The notes beneath the pieces were generated by a model, which was not told where the DNA came from, did no database searches, and saw nothing but the letters and a program-made list of their open reading frames with translations. 64,000 nt of DNA from Oscillospiraceae bacterium (GTDB taxonomy: Bacteria; Bacillota; Clostridia; Oscillospirales; Oscillospiraceae). The stretch is from positions 1-64,000 of the forward strand of contig JAHHRX010000008.1 in the NCBI GenBank assembly GCA_020025545.1, in the 5' to 3' direction. Shown piece by piece: positions 41,154 to 51,273 of the stretch; position 1 is the first letter of the stretch, and the number at the start of each line of letters is the position of its first letter. A program made the translations under genes and the position numbers.

Positions 41154-42416
41154 ATGGCGAGAAGAGAAGACCAGGGCATCCACTGCAGCTTCTGCGGTAA
41201 ACGGGAAACACAGGTGGATCGACTGATTGCCGGCCCAGGCGTGTATATTTGTAACGAATGTGTCAGTGCCTGCAACGAGCTGCTGCGGGAGCAGTACGGT
41301 GAGCAGAGCCATGGCGCACTTCCTGCACTGGATAAGCTGCCCACTCCCATGGAGATGAAAAACTTCATGGACGGCTATATTATCGGTCAGGAGGATGCCA
41401 AGATCGCTCTGTCCGTTGCGGTGTACAACCACTATAAGCGGATTTACATCGGAAGTGATTCCGATGTGGAGCTGCAAAAGAGCAATATTTTGCTGATCGG
41501 ACCTACCGGAAGCGGTAAAACCTTATTTGCGCAGACGCTTGCAAAGATTTTGGATGTTCCCTTTGCCATTGCAGATGCCACTACCCTCACGGAGGCGGGC
41601 TATGTTGGTGACGATGTGGAAAATATCCTCCTTCGTCTGCTGCAGGCTGCGGATTTCGATGTGGAGCTGGCTCAGCGTGGCATCATCTACATTGACGAAA
41701 TGGATAAAATTGCCCGAAAGAGCGAAAATACTTCTATTACCCGTGACGTTTCCGGTGAAGGCGTACAGCAGGCTTTGCTGAAAATCCTTGAAGGTACAGT
41801 TGCCGGTGTCCCCCCGCAGGGCGGACGGAAGCACCCCCAGCAGGAGATGATCCAGCTGGATACCTCCAATATCCTCTTTATCTGCGGCGGTGCCTTTGAC
41901 GGTCTGGATAAGATCATTGAAGCCCGTACAGACCGTTCTGCAATCGGATTTGATTCTCCGATCGAAAGTAAAAAGCAGCGGGATGTTGGCAAGCTGCTGG
42001 CACAGGTGGAGCCCCACGACCTGTTAAAATTCGGTATCATTCCCGAATTGGTTGGCCGTATGCCGGTGATTACCTGCCTGCAGAGCCTCACGAAGGACGA
42101 CATGGTGCGGATTTTGGATGAGCCGAAAAATGCATTGACCCGTCAGTACGAAAAGCTGCTGTCACTGGATAATGTAGAACTGGAAATCCGAAAGGAAGCA
42201 TTGGAGGAGATTGCTCAGAGAGCACTTGACCGGCAGATTGGCGCAAGAGGTCTCAGAGCCATTATGGAGAGCATCATGATTCGTATCATGTATGTGATTC
42301 CCTCCGATCTGACCATTAAAAAGGTCATTATCACTCCGGAGTGTGTGCGGGGCGGAGAGCCTGAGATCCTGCGGGATCCTGAACATCCCCGGACAGTTCC
42401 CGGCCTGAAAAACTAA
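41154..42416 (+). CDS. clpX: ClpX ATPase
   Basis: 420 residues: N-terminal zinc-binding domain with C-x2-C and C-x2-C ('CSFCGK', 'CNECVSAC'), then AAA+ with Walker A GPTGSGKT (~118), Walker B '[10 protein letters not shown]', and the '[13 protein letters not shown]' and IGF-type ('IGFDSPI') regions for ClpP docking. It unfolds substrates for ClpP, encoded 26 nt upstream. Confidence 0.98.
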   Translation: MARREDQGIHCSFCGKRETQVDRLIAGPGVYICNECVSACNELLREQYGEQSHGALPALDKLPTPMEMKNFMDGYIIGQEDAKIALSVAVYNHYKRIYIGSDSDVELQKSNILLIGPTGSGKTLFAQTLAKILDVPFAIADATTLTEAGYVGDDVENILLRLLQAADFDVELAQRGIIYIDEMDKIARKSENTSITRDVSGEGVQQALLKILEGTVAGVPPQGGRKHPQQEMIQLDTSNILFICGGAFDGLDKIIEARTDRSAIGFDSPIESKKQRDVGKLLAQVEPHDLLKFGIIPELVGRMPVITCLQSLTKDDMVRILDEPKNALTRQYEKLLSLDNVELEIRKEALEEIAQRALDRQIGARGLRAIMESIMIRIMYVIPSDLTIKKVIITPECVRGGEPEILRDPEHPRTVPGLKN

Positions 42417-42423
42417 TACCAAT

Positions 42424-42450
42424 AGAAGGGGGTTCCATATACCCCCTTCT
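42424..42450 (+). terminator. hairpin between clpX and lon
   Basis: Stem GAAGGGGG/CCCCCTTC, 9-nt loop, short T tract (TTTCC). Probably partial termination. Confidence 0.55.
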
Positions 42451-42479
42451 TTCCACATTCAAGGGAAAGGAGAATGTAT

Positions 42480-44879
42480 ATGAATCAGCCAACCGGCGGC
42501 GTTTACCTGCCGATCCTCGCTTTGCGGGGGCTGGTGGTGTTTCCGGATCAGACAGTACATTTTGAAGTGGGACGACCCAAGTCTGTTTTAGCTCTGGAAG
42601 ATGCAATGAAAAAGGACCGAACCATCTTTCTGATCCCTCAGAAGGATATTTCCGTGGACGATCCCGGCCTCGACGGACTTTGCCCCATTGGCACTGTTGC
42701 GAAAATCAAGCAGGTGCTGCGCATTCAGGGGGAAAGCGTTCGTGTCCTTGCCACTGGTATCAGCCGTGGCAGAATCCAGGAGCTGGGACAGAATGAGCCG
42801 TTTCTGCGGGGCGCAGTCGTTACCGTACCGGAGACCGATGCTGCGGATACCCTTCGGGCAAAGGCCATGCGCAGAGAAGCCAACACCCTTTACGGGGAGT
42901 ATCTGAACTTTGTTGACCACAGTGCGCAGGGGATTTTGCTGCGTATGCTGGGTTCGGAGAGCAGCGGATATATTGCTGACTCTATCGGTCAGAATTCCGG
43001 CATTGATTATACAAATAAAATTCGGCTTTTGATTCAGATGAACCCGATTCGCCGTCTGGAAATGGCTATCCGTTTCCTGCGGCAGGAGGTTCAGATGCTT
43101 AGCATGGAGTCGGAGATTCAGGAAAAAACCAAAGTCAATATCGACCAGCAGCAGAAAGATTACTACCTGCGGGAGCAGATGAAAGTTATTCAGGATGCAT
43201 TGGGTGAAGATGACGAAGATCAATACGGCGAACTGGAGCGAAAAATCAAACAGCTCCATCTCAGCGAAGAGAACGAAAAAAAGCTCATGAAGGACCTGGA
43301 TCGGCTCAAGAAACAGCCTTTCGGGTCTTCCGAGGCGGCAGTGCTGCGAAGCTATCTGGATGTAGTGCTTGACTTGCCGTGGAATCATAAGACGCGTGAG
43401 CGGGTGGATGTGGCTGCCGCAGAAAAGATCCTTGATCGGGATCATTACGGTTTGGAAAAGGTGAAGCGGCGCATTTTGGAAACCATTGCCGTTCGGCAGA
43501 TGGCACCGGATATGCCGCCCCAGATAATTTGTCTGGTTGGCCCTCCCGGTGTCGGCAAAACTTCGATTGCTTATTCTGTGGCCAAGGCACTGAACCGAAA
43601 AATGGCGCGGATCTCTCTTGGCGGTGTCCACGATGAGGCTGATATCCGGGGCCATCGGAAGACCTATGTTGGTGCTTTGCCCGGACGAATCATGACTGCC
43701 GTAGCGCAGGCTGGCAGCAGCAATCCGCTGATTTTGCTGGATGAAGTGGATAAGATGGGCTCTGATTACCGGGGCGATCCCAGCGCTGCCCTTTTGGAGG
43801 TGCTGGATGCGGAGCAAAACCATGCCTATCGGGATCACTATGTGGAAATTCCTTATGACCTCAGTGATGTGATGTTTATTACAACTGCCAATAGCCTTGA
43901 TACGATTCCCAGACCGCTGCTGGATCGTATGGAAATTATTGAGCTGGGATCTTACACTGACGAAGAGAAGGTTATGATCGCCAAAAACCATCTGATCCCC
44001 AAGCAGATGGAAAAACATGGTATCAAAAAGAGCAAGCTGCGAATCACCGATGATGCTGTTCGTGAAATCATTCGCTGCTATACCAGAGAATCCGGTGTGC
44101 GCAGTCTGGAGCGGTGCTTTGCGGATATCTGCCGGAAAGCAGATATGAAGCTTGTTCAGGACGAGAACATCAAGCGCATTACCGTTACCGGCTCAAACAT
44201 CACGGAATTTCTTGGCATCAAGAGATATCTGCCGGATCGCCTGCCTTCCTGTGACCAGGTGGGCCTTGTGACCGGCCTTGCATGGACAGCCGTTGGCGGT
44301 GAAGTTCTCGAGGTGGAGGTCAATGTGATGGACGGCTCCGGAAAGCTGGAGCTTACCGGCAATCTGGGCGATGTGATGAAGGAATCCGCTCATGCGGCTT
44401 ACAGCTATATCCGTGCCAATGCGGAAATATTGCAAATCGACCGGGATTTCTACAAGAATAAAGACATTCATGTGCATTTCCCTGAGGGAGCGATCCCCAA
44501 GGATGGCCCCTCCGCAGGCGTTACGGTGTGCACGGCCATGGTGTCGGCACTTACCAATACCACGGTAAGGCGGGATGTGGCAATGACCGGTGAAATTTCC
44601 ATCCGTGGACGGGTGCTGCCGATCGGCGGGCTGAAGGAAAAAACCATGGCTGCTTTGCGTCATGGAGTTTCCACCGTTATCATCCCCAAGGACAATGAGC
44701 GGGATCTGGAAGAAATCGACCAGACTGTGCGCAAATCCCTGAATTTTGTGCTGGCGCAGTCCATGGAGACGGTGCTCCATACTGCGCTCAATCATACAGC
44801 GCAGCACCTGCTGAAGGAAATCCTGACCGCAATACCGGAGGACATAAAGCACGGCAGCAAGCCTGAAATACAGCAGTGA
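42480..44879 (+). CDS. lon: Lon protease
   Basis: 799 residues: N-terminal LON substrate domain (~8-200), coiled region, AAA+ module (Walker [10 protein letters not shown] ~353; Walker B '[11 protein letters not shown]'), and C-terminal S16 protease with catalytic Ser in '[10 protein letters not shown]' and Lys in '[14 protein letters not shown]'. It degrades misfolded and regulatory proteins. ATG 42480 lies 7 nt after GGAAAGGAG; ATG 42474 is too close. engB follows after 7 nt. Confidence 0.98.
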   Translation: MNQPTGGVYLPILALRGLVVFPDQTVHFEVGRPKSVLALEDAMKKDRTIFLIPQKDISVDDPGLDGLCPIGTVAKIKQVLRIQGESVRVLATGISRGRIQELGQNEPFLRGAVVTVPETDAADTLRAKAMRREANTLYGEYLNFVDHSAQGILLRMLGSESSGYIADSIGQNSGIDYTNKIRLLIQMNPIRRLEMAIRFLRQEVQMLSMESEIQEKTKVNIDQQQKDYYLREQMKVIQDALGEDDEDQYGELERKIKQLHLSEENEKKLMKDLDRLKKQPFGSSEAAVLRSYLDVVLDLPWNHKTRERVDVAAAEKILDRDHYGLEKVKRRILETIAVRQMAPDMPPQIICLVGPPGVGKTSIAYSVAKALNRKMARISLGGVHDEADIRGHRKTYVGALPGRIMTAVAQAGSSNPLILLDEVDKMGSDYRGDPSAALLEVLDAEQNHAYRDHYVEIPYDLSDVMFITTANSLDTIPRPLLDRMEIIELGSYTDEEKVMIAKNHLIPKQMEKHGIKKSKLRITDDAVREIIRCYTRESGVRSLERCFADICRKADMKLVQDENIKRITVTGSNITEFLGIKRYLPDRLPSCDQVGLVTGLAWTAVGGEVLEVEVNVMDGSGKLELTGNLGDVMKESAHAAYSYIRANAEILQIDRDFYKNKDIHVHFPEGAIPKDGPSAGVTVCTAMVSALTNTTVRRDVAMTGEISIRGRVLPIGGLKEKTMAALRHGVSTVIIPKDNERDLEEIDQTVRKSLNFVLAQSMETVLHTALNHTAQHLLKEILTAIPEDIKHGSKPEIQQ

Positions 44880-44886
44880 GGTTACT

Positions 44887-45468
44887 ATGAATTTTCAAAA
44901 TGTTGAATTTCTGATTTCGGCAGCATCCCCCAAGGATTTTCCCAACAACCGTTTGCCGGAGATCGCATTTGCCGGCAAATCCAATGTGGGAAAATCCTCG
45001 GTCATCAACCGCATATTGCAGAGGAAGAACTTTGCAAGGGTAGGGGATAAACCGGGAAAAACCATTCATGTGAATTATTTTACCGTGGACAAAACCTGCT
45101 ATTTTGTGGATTTGCCGGGCTACGGTTTCGCCAAGGTTTCTCAGGCGGAAAAGGCACGCTGGGGCAAACTCATGGAGGATTATTTTGCGGCAGATCGGAT
45201 CAATCTCGGAATCCTTATTGTGGATTCCCGCCATCCGCCTACGAATAATGATATCACAATGGCTCAGTGGTTTATGGACAGCGGCTGCCCGTTTTTGGTG
45301 GTGGCCAATAAGCTGGACAAGCTCAAAAAGAGCGAGATCGAGAGCAATTTGCAGACTATCCGGGAAGATCTGGAATTGCCGGAAGGCTGCCCGGTTCTGC
45401 CTTTTTCTGCAGAGAAGGGAACCGGACGGGAAGAGCTGATCCGTTACATCCTTTCAGCTGCCCGGTAA
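44887..45468 (+). CDS. engB: ribosome biogenesis GTP-binding protein EngB (YsxC)
   Basis: 193 residues: G1 GKSNVGKSS (~30), G3 'DLPGYGF', G4 'NKLDK'. It acts in 50S assembly. It directly follows lon, as in Bacillus (lonA-ysxC), and the transcript likely ends at the hairpin at 45567. Confidence 0.97.
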   Translation: MNFQNVEFLISAASPKDFPNNRLPEIAFAGKSNVGKSSVINRILQRKNFARVGDKPGKTIHVNYFTVDKTCYFVDLPGYGFAKVSQAEKARWGKLMEDYFAADRINLGILIVDSRHPPTNNDITMAQWFMDSGCPFLVVANKLDKLKKSEIESNLQTIREDLELPEGCPVLPFSAEKGTGREELIRYILSAAR

Positions 45469-45566
45469 GCCGCTTTGTAAAAATCTTCATAAAGCAAAAT
45501 CCAAAAGAAAATGAAGTGTGCCAAAATGTCAGGCGATATTTCAAAGTAAATACCGTTCCCGCTGCC

Positions 45567-45610
45567 AAAAGGGTTTGCTGTCTGTGTCATGCAGGCAACA
45601 AACCCCTTTT
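45567..45610 (+). terminator. terminator of lon-engB
   Basis: 11-bp stem AAAAGGGTTTG with CAAACCCCTTTT (one bulged C), about 21-nt loop, ending in T. The region 45469-45795 otherwise has a second inverted repeat GTGCCGT/ACGGCAC (about 45635-45666) and no gene. Confidence 0.6.
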
Positions 45611-45716
45611 CTGTGTTGGGCAATCAATTAAAAGTGCCGTCTCACGGAAGAAAAGCACGGCACATTCTGTCGGTTCTTGTAGCCACTTTTGCCGTATATC
45701 CCTGACCATAAACAAG

Positions 45717-45759
45717 CCCCCTTTATCAGGCAGAATACCATACCGCCTGACAAAGGGGG
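45717..45759 (-). terminator. terminator of TSCPD gene
   Basis: 15-bp inverted repeat CCCCCTTTATCAGGC with GCCTGACAAAGGGGG (one mismatch), 13-nt loop. On the minus strand it is followed by CTTGTTTAT. Confidence 0.65.
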
Positions 45760-45795
45760 AGTTTAAATTTTCTGTGGGATTTCCTTATGCGCGAA

Positions 45796-46047
45796 TCACT
45801 GTTCGTTCAGGGCTTCCTTGAGCGCCTGAGCCAGCTGATCGGGGCAGGAAGTGGACTTAGGGCCGCAGTGAATACCCTCTACCTTAGCAATGACATCCTC
45901 AACCTTCATTCCGTCGACGAGAGAGCAGATGCCCTTCAGATTGCCGTCGCAGCCGCCCACGAAGGAAACATTCTTTACCTTACCGTCTTCAATTTCAAAG
46001 AAAATCTGTCTGGAGCAGGTGCCCTTGGTTTTGTATGAATACTGCAT
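45796..46047 (-). CDS. TIGR03905 / TSCPD four-Cys protein
   Basis: 83 residues with the four-cysteine TSCPD arrangement: 'TKGTCSRQI', 'VGGCDGN', 'GICSLV', 'STSCPDQLA'. The domain also occurs at the end of ribonucleotide reductases, where it may bind zinc. The stand-alone family has no known function. Start 46047 follows AAAGGAATAATT; longer frames start in the leader. It is transcribed alone, with an attenuator-like hairpin in its leader. Confidence 0.88.
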   Translation of the reverse strand: MQYSYKTKGTCSRQIFFEIEDGKVKNVSFVGGCDGNLKGICSLVDGMKVEDVIAKVEGIHCGPKSTSCPDQLAQALKEALNEQ

Positions 46048-46117
46048 GATAATTATTCCTTTCTGTTTTTTGTTCCGTGGGCTGCCCACGCAGTCCTACG
46101 GGAGATGCAGGATATGT

Positions 46118-46248
46118 AAAAAATTTTCTGCGCAGGCAGAAAACGACACAAACATCCGGTAAATTCTTGAAAAGAACCAAATGTACCTGACCTCAATGGT
46201 AAAACTCATTACAGTGGATATTATATGATAGAATCTTTTATTGCGCAA
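46118..46248 (-). promoter_or_regulatory. promoter and attenuated leader of TSCPD gene
   Basis: On the minus strand TTGCGC (46243-46248), 17 nt, TATAAT (46220-46225). After about 95 nt of leader comes a terminator-like hairpin (TTTTCTGC/GCAGAAAA, 46124-46143, then six T at 46118-46123), still 70 nt before the gene. It is either attenuation or a separate ~95-nt RNA. Confidence 0.55.
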
Positions 46249-46335
46249 GAGAGAAAATTCACAGATTTTAATTATTAAGAAAAAGTAAAATTTATCTAGT
46301 TAAGCAATGGGTTATAGGTAAAAATAGCTGTTTTG

Positions 46336-46364
46336 TTGACATTTGTTGCATTGTGTAGTATACT
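46336..46364 (+). promoter_or_regulatory. sigma-A promoter of surface-glycan cluster
   Basis: TTGACA (46336-46341), 17 nt, TATACT (46359-46364). The ~80-nt leader has overlapping TTTATAAA palindromes (46372-46390). Confidence 0.8.
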
Positions 46365-46452
46365 ATCCACGTTTATAAATTTATAAATGCCATACCCAGC
46401 GGGTAGAAAATACTGAGAATATCTGATATTTAATTGGAAAGGTCATATATTT

Positions 46453-48330
46453 ATGCATAAAATGAAAGAGACCGAAAATCTGGACGGTAAGATAAAAGTC
46501 CTACTGATCGGCGCTCTGGATGTAATTTCAATTCTCAGTGCATATTTCTTTGCACTGTTGCTGCGGTTTGATTTTCAGTTTTCTTTGATTCCACCGGAAT
46601 ATCTTAACGGATACTGGCATTCCATGCTGTTTTGGTGTGCCACCGGCGTTTTGGTGTTTTACTGCTGCAGTCTCTACCGCAGCATTTGGACATTTGCGGG
46701 ATTGCCGGAGCTTTGGAGCATTGTCAAATCCTATCTGATCCTGATTCCGGTGCATTTAATCTATGTTTTAGTTGCCCGGATGGATATGCCGAAGTCCTAT
46801 TATATCATGGGCGGAGTGCTTTGTTTCTGCTTTACGGCGGTGATCCGCTTTTCATACCGTTTTCTGGTTTATCGCGTTGCCCTGATCTCGAACCGAACCA
46901 AGGGAAAGCCCATGGAGCGAATCATGGTAATTGGTGCCGGTGCTGCCGGTCAGATGATCATTAAAGACTTGCAGCAGACGAACCAAATCAAAACAAAGGT
47001 TTGCTGTGTCATCGATGACAATCCCAATAAACTGGGGCGCCTCATTGAGGGCGTGGAAGTGGTGGGCAATCGCTATGATATTGTGAATAAGGCAAAGTCA
47101 TTCCGCATTACAACCATTATCTATGCCATCCCAAACACAACTTTGGTGGAGCGCACAGCCATCCTTAATATCTGCAAGGAGACAAATTGCCGCCTGCAGA
47201 TCATTCCCGGCGTGTATCAGCTGGTCAATGACGAGGTTCGTGTCAGCCAACTGCGGGATGTGGAGGTTACGGACCTTTTGGGCAGAGAGCAAATCCGTGT
47301 TAACAATGACGAGATCCTTGCGGATATCGCAGGAAAGGTGATCCTTGTTACCGGCGGCGGTGGTTCCATCGGCAGCGAGCTGTGCCGTCAGATTGCCCGC
47401 TCCAATCCGAAGCAGCTGATTATTTTCGATATTTACGAGAACAACGCCTATGAAATTCAGCAAGAGCTGAAGCGGGAGTATCCTCAGCTGAATCTGGAAA
47501 CGCTCATCGGCTCGGTGCGTAATACCAGCCGTATCCATTCCGTTATGCGCAATTTCCGCCCGGATATCGTCTTCCATGCGGCGGCGCACAAGCATGTGCC
47601 CCTGATGGAGGACAGCCCCAACGAGGCAATCAAAAACAATGTCCTCGGAACTTATAAGACAGCGGCAGCGGCTGCAAAATTCGGCGTTAAGAAATTTGTG
47701 CTCATATCCACAGACAAAGCGGTGAATCCCACCAATATCATGGGCGCCAGCAAACGGCTGTGTGAAATGGTAGTCCAGATGATGGACAGAAGCAGTCCCA
47801 ATACCAGTTTTGTGGCTGTGCGGTTTGGCAATGTTTTGGGAAGCAATGGCAGCGTGATTCCGCTTTTTAAGAAGCAGATTGCTGAGGGCGGCCCTGTTAC
47901 CGTTACCGACAAGCGGGTTATCCGCTACTTTATGACAATCCCGGAAGCCGTGTCTCTTGTTTTGCAGGCATCCTACTACGCCAGGGGCGGCGAGATTTTT
48001 GTTCTCGAAATGGGGGAGCCTGTGAAGATTGATGACATGGCGAGAAACCTGATTCGTCTTTCCGGCTATACTCCGGATGTGGATATAAAAATTGAATACA
48101 CCGGACTGCGTCCGGGCGAAAAGCTCTATGAGGAAATGCTCATGAGTGAAGAAGGGCTTCAGGAGACGGACAATAAGCTGATCCACATCGGAAAGCCTAT
48201 TGAAATGGATGACCAGTGGTTCCGTAAGAAAATTGCAGAGCTGGACATTGCAAGCCGACAGGAAAGCGACAGCATTAAGCGGCTCGTTTCCGAAATTGTA
48301 CCCACATACCATTACACATCGCAGACATAA
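46453..48330 (+). CDS. membrane-bound nucleotide-sugar 4,6-dehydratase (PglF/FlaA1-like)
   Basis: 625 residues: four N-terminal membrane helices (~15-135), a CoA-binding-like Rossmann domain (~150-270), and a SDR domain beginning 'VTGGGGSIGSELCRQI' (~292). The catalytic region reads 'STDKAVNPTNIMGASKR': the Thr-Asp-Lys triplet with Met in place of the usual Tyr, as in PglF-type long 4,6-dehydratases. Substrate expected to be UDP-GlcNAc, giving the 4-keto-6-deoxy sugar. The aminotransferase next door would then make a 4-amino sugar. First gene of the glycan cluster. Confidence 0.9.
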   Translation: MHKMKETENLDGKIKVLLIGALDVISILSAYFFALLLRFDFQFSLIPPEYLNGYWHSMLFWCATGVLVFYCCSLYRSIWTFAGLPELWSIVKSYLILIPVHLIYVLVARMDMPKSYYIMGGVLCFCFTAVIRFSYRFLVYRVALISNRTKGKPMERIMVIGAGAAGQMIIKDLQQTNQIKTKVCCVIDDNPNKLGRLIEGVEVVGNRYDIVNKAKSFRITTIIYAIPNTTLVERTAILNICKETNCRLQIIPGVYQLVNDEVRVSQLRDVEVTDLLGREQIRVNNDEILADIAGKVILVTGGGGSIGSELCRQIARSNPKQLIIFDIYENNAYEIQQELKREYPQLNLETLIGSVRNTSRIHSVMRNFRPDIVFHAAAHKHVPLMEDSPNEAIKNNVLGTYKTAAAAAKFGVKKFVLISTDKAVNPTNIMGASKRLCEMVVQMMDRSSPNTSFVAVRFGNVLGSNGSVIPLFKKQIAEGGPVTVTDKRVIRYFMTIPEAVSLVLQASYYARGGEIFVLEMGEPVKIDDMARNLIRLSGYTPDVDIKIEYTGLRPGEKLYEEMLMSEEGLQETDNKLIHIGKPIEMDDQWFRKKIAELDIASRQESDSIKRLVSEIVPTYHYTSQT

Positions 48331-48380
48331 TTCTTACGGGAAATACAAAACAAGACCTTTTTAAAGATGAGGTGTTATTT

Positions 48381-49586
48381 ATGGAAGTATTGTTTTCACC
48401 ACCTGATATAACGGAAGAAGAAGTGCAGGAAGTTGCAGCAGCTCTGCGTTCCGGATGGATTACCACCGGCCCTCGCACGAAAGAATTTGAGCGCAGAATC
48501 GCTGATTTCTGCGGCACCGAGAAGGCTGTCTGCCTGAATTCTCAGACTGCCTGCGCAGAAATGGCTCTGCGTGTTTTGGACATTGGCCCCAGCGACGAGG
48601 TTATTGTCCCTGCCTATACCTACACCGCATCGGCCTCCGTTGTGTGCCATGTGGGTGCCAAGCTGATTCTTGTGGACAGCCAGAAGGATTCGCTTGAGAT
48701 GGATTATGATGCCGTTGAGGCGGCTATCACCGAAAAGACCAAGGCTATTATTCCTGTAGATCTGGCGGGAATTCCCTGCGACTACGATCGGATTTTCAGG
48801 ATTGTCGAATCCAAACGGAACCTTTTCCACGGGGATACCGACATTCAGAAGGCTCTGGGCCGCATTGCGGTTATGTCCGATGCTGCTCACGCCTTTGGTG
48901 CCAAGTGGCATGATCGCCCTGTCGGAAGCATTGCCGACTTTTCTGCTTTTTCCTTTCATGCAGTGAAGAACCTGACTACGGCCGAGGGTGGTGCGCTTAC
49001 CTGGAGAAATATCCCCGGTATCAGCAACGATGATATTTACAAGAAGCTCCAGCTTCTGAGCCTCCACGGTCAGTCCAAAGATGCTCTGGCAAAGAACCAG
49101 CTGGGCGCTTGGGAATATGACATTATCGGCACTTGGTATAAATGCAATATGACGGATGTGGCCGCCGGTATGGGCCTTGCTCAGCTGAGGCGTTACTCCG
49201 GTATCTTAGAGCGCCGCAGAGAGATCATCGGCCGTTATGATGCTGCCTTTAAGCCGCTTGGTGTAGAGGTGCTTTCTCACTTTACCCATGAGCACCAGTC
49301 TTCCGGCCACCTGTATTTGACCCGGATCCCCGGCGTTACTGCTGAGCAGCGTAACGAAATTATTATCCGCATGGCCCAGCAGGGAATTGTCTGCAATGTT
49401 CACTATAAGCCTTTGCCCATGCATACTGCCTATAAAGAACTTGGCTTTGATATTCGCAATTTTCCCAATGCATATAGGCATTTCGCCAACGAAATCACCT
49501 TGCCGCTCCATACCTGTCTTACCGATGAACAGGTGGCTTATGTGATTGAAAACTACTCTACGATTGTGGAAGACTATATCAAATGA
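48381..49586 (+). CDS. DegT/DnrJ/EryC1-type sugar aminotransferase
   Basis: 401 residues, PLP-dependent, with the cofactor Lys in 'FSFHAVKNLTTAEGG' (near residue 199) and 'SGWITTGPRTKEFE' near the start. These enzymes aminate keto-sugars. Paired with the preceding dehydratase it should yield a UDP-2-acetamido-4-amino-2,4,6-trideoxyhexose (AATGal or bacillosamine precursor). No acetyltransferase of PglD type is present, so the 4-amino group may stay free. The start 48381 follows GAGG; GTG 48372 is less likely. Overlaps the next gene (ATGA). Confidence 0.92.
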   Translation: MEVLFSPPDITEEEVQEVAAALRSGWITTGPRTKEFERRIADFCGTEKAVCLNSQTACAEMALRVLDIGPSDEVIVPAYTYTASASVVCHVGAKLILVDSQKDSLEMDYDAVEAAITEKTKAIIPVDLAGIPCDYDRIFRIVESKRNLFHGDTDIQKALGRIAVMSDAAHAFGAKWHDRPVGSIADFSAFSFHAVKNLTTAEGGALTWRNIPGISNDDIYKKLQLLSLHGQSKDALAKNQLGAWEYDIIGTWYKCNMTDVAAGMGLAQLRRYSGILERRREIIGRYDAAFKPLGVEVLSHFTHEHQSSGHLYLTRIPGVTAEQRNEIIIRMAQQGIVCNVHYKPLPMHTAYKELGFDIRNFPNAYRHFANEITLPLHTCLTDEQVAYVIENYSTIVEDYIK

Positions 49587-50278
49587 TGCTGAAAAACTGG
49601 AATGAACTTCCCGAAGCTATGCAGCGGGAAGAAGTTAGACCCTATTATGCTGCCCTTGCTGCCCGTAAGGGCAGCATACTGGCGAAACGGGTTTTTGATA
49701 TTTTTGTTGCTTTGATCCTTTTGGTTCTGCTGAGTCCGGTTTTCTTGATTCTTGCCATAGCCATTAAACTGGATTCTCCCGGCCCTGTGTTCTATCGGCA
49801 GGAGCGGATCACCCAGTACGGACGGACATTCCGTATTTTTAAGTTCCGTACTATGGTCAGTAATGCTGACAAAATCGGTTCTCAAGTGACGGTGGGCAAT
49901 GATTCCCGGATCACCCGGGTGGGACACTTTATTCGCCATTGCCGTTTGGACGAAATCAGCCAGCTGCTCAATGTATTGGACGGTTCTATGTCTTTTGTGG
50001 GCACCAGACCGGAGGTCAAGAAGTATGTGGATGCCTATACACCGGAGATGCTGGCAACATTGTTGCTGCCTGCCGGTATTACCAGCGAGGCCAGCATTCG
50101 CTATAAGGATGAGGACAAGCTGCTGGATTCGGCTGATGATGTGGATCAAGTCTATATCCGCGATGTCCTGCCCGGAAAAATGAAGTTTAATTTGGATTCT
50201 GTGCTGCATTTTAGCTTCTGGGCGGATATACGTACCATGTTTCGCACAGTATTTGCAGTGCTGGGCAAGGATTATTGA
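49583..50278 (+). CDS. priming glycosyl-1-phosphate transferase (PglC/WcaJ type)
   Basis: 231 residues, monotopic phosphoglycosyl transferase. One re-entrant hydrophobic helix (~36-60) is followed by 'KLDSPGPVFYRQERITQYGRTF'-type motifs, 'FKFRTMV', the catalytic Asp-Glu in 'RLDEISQLLNVLDGSMSFVGTRPE'. It transfers a sugar-1-phosphate to undecaprenyl phosphate. Being coupled to the dehydratase and aminotransferase, its donor is likely the amino-trideoxy sugar. Confidence 0.93.
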   Translation: MMLKNWNELPEAMQREEVRPYYAALAARKGSILAKRVFDIFVALILLVLLSPVFLILAIAIKLDSPGPVFYRQERITQYGRTFRIFKFRTMVSNADKIGSQVTVGNDSRITRVGHFIRHCRLDEISQLLNVLDGSMSFVGTRPEVKKYVDAYTPEMLATLLLPAGITSEASIRYKDEDKLLDSADDVDQVYIRDVLPGKMKFNLDSVLHFSFWADIRTMFRTVFAVLGKDY

Positions 50279-50365
50279 GTATTTCCACAGAAATGGATTG
50301 GCTGGGAGTATATAACCCTGTTCCTTTCTGGGGACAGAGGTGTTTGAGTGTGAGGACAGATCAGT

Positions 50366-51247
50366 ATGGAAAAAACCAAAAATCAATATGATATTCAACA
50401 GATCCACGATAAATTGCTGGAGATTCTGGTGTATTTCCGAGACTTTTGTTATAAAAATAACCTGAATTTTTTCCTCGCCGGTGGTACATGTATTGGTGCA
50501 GCCCGTCATCATGGCTTTATTCCTTGGGACGATGATGTGGATGTTTTTATGCTCCGCAGCGATTACGAAAAACTGCAGAAGCTGTGGCAGGAGAAGGCGG
50601 ATACCAACCGATACAGCGTTGTACGCTCCGACGATAAGATCAATATTCACCATTCTGCCACTGAGATCAAGGACAATAACACCACTTTTATCAACAGGCA
50701 CAGCGTGAATCTCGATATTCACCAGGGAATTATGATTGATGTGATTCCTCTGGATGCGGTGGCACCTACTGCTTTTTCACGCTTTACACAGGCAGTCTAC
50801 TCTATGCTTTTCTGCCTGTATAATTTCCAGCGCCTGCCCGAGCACAAAGGAAAGCTTACTTATTATGGCTCCAAAGTGGGGCTGGGTCTGATTCGCTCCT
50901 TTAAGATTCGATATAAGATTTGGAAGTTTTGTGAAAAGAAAATGTCCCGATATTCGCTGAAGGACTGTACCCATGTGGCGTCTTTTGGTGAGGGGCTCAC
51001 CATTCTGAAACAGCGCTTCCCTGTGGAGTGGTTCTCGGATATGAGTGTCACGCTTCCTTTTGAGGGATATGAAATGCCTGTAGTTCACGACTACGATTCC
51101 TATCTTACCATTTCCTATGGCGATTATATGACACCGATTCCGGAAGAGGATCGGGTATTCCGCCACGATATTTACTTTATGGATCTTAACAACAGTTATA
51201 AAAAGTATAAAGGCATTAAGTATTGTGTCCCTAAGGATCGCAAATAA
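50366..51247 (+). CDS. LicD family phosphotransferase, first copy
   Basis: 293 residues with the LicD nucleotidyltransferase-fold motif 'AGGTCIGAARHHGFIPWDDDVDVFM' in two parts (residues ~33-60), whose Asp residues bind metal. LicD proteins attach phosphocholine, phosphoribitol or related groups to glycans from CDP donors. No licA, licB or licC for choline is nearby, so the group transferred is unknown. GAGGACAG sits 8 nt before the start. 26 nt separate it from a second LicD gene. Confidence 0.92.
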   Translation: MEKTKNQYDIQQIHDKLLEILVYFRDFCYKNNLNFFLAGGTCIGAARHHGFIPWDDDVDVFMLRSDYEKLQKLWQEKADTNRYSVVRSDDKINIHHSATEIKDNNTTFINRHSVNLDIHQGIMIDVIPLDAVAPTAFSRFTQAVYSMLFCLYNFQRLPEHKGKLTYYGSKVGLGLIRSFKIRYKIWKFCEKKMSRYSLKDCTHVASFGEGLTILKQRFPVEWFSDMSVTLPFEGYEMPVVHDYDSYLTISYGDYMTPIPEEDRVFRHDIYFMDLNNSYKKYKGIKYCVPKDRK

Positions 51248-51273
51248 CATTGCCAAGACAGAGAGGTTAGAAT

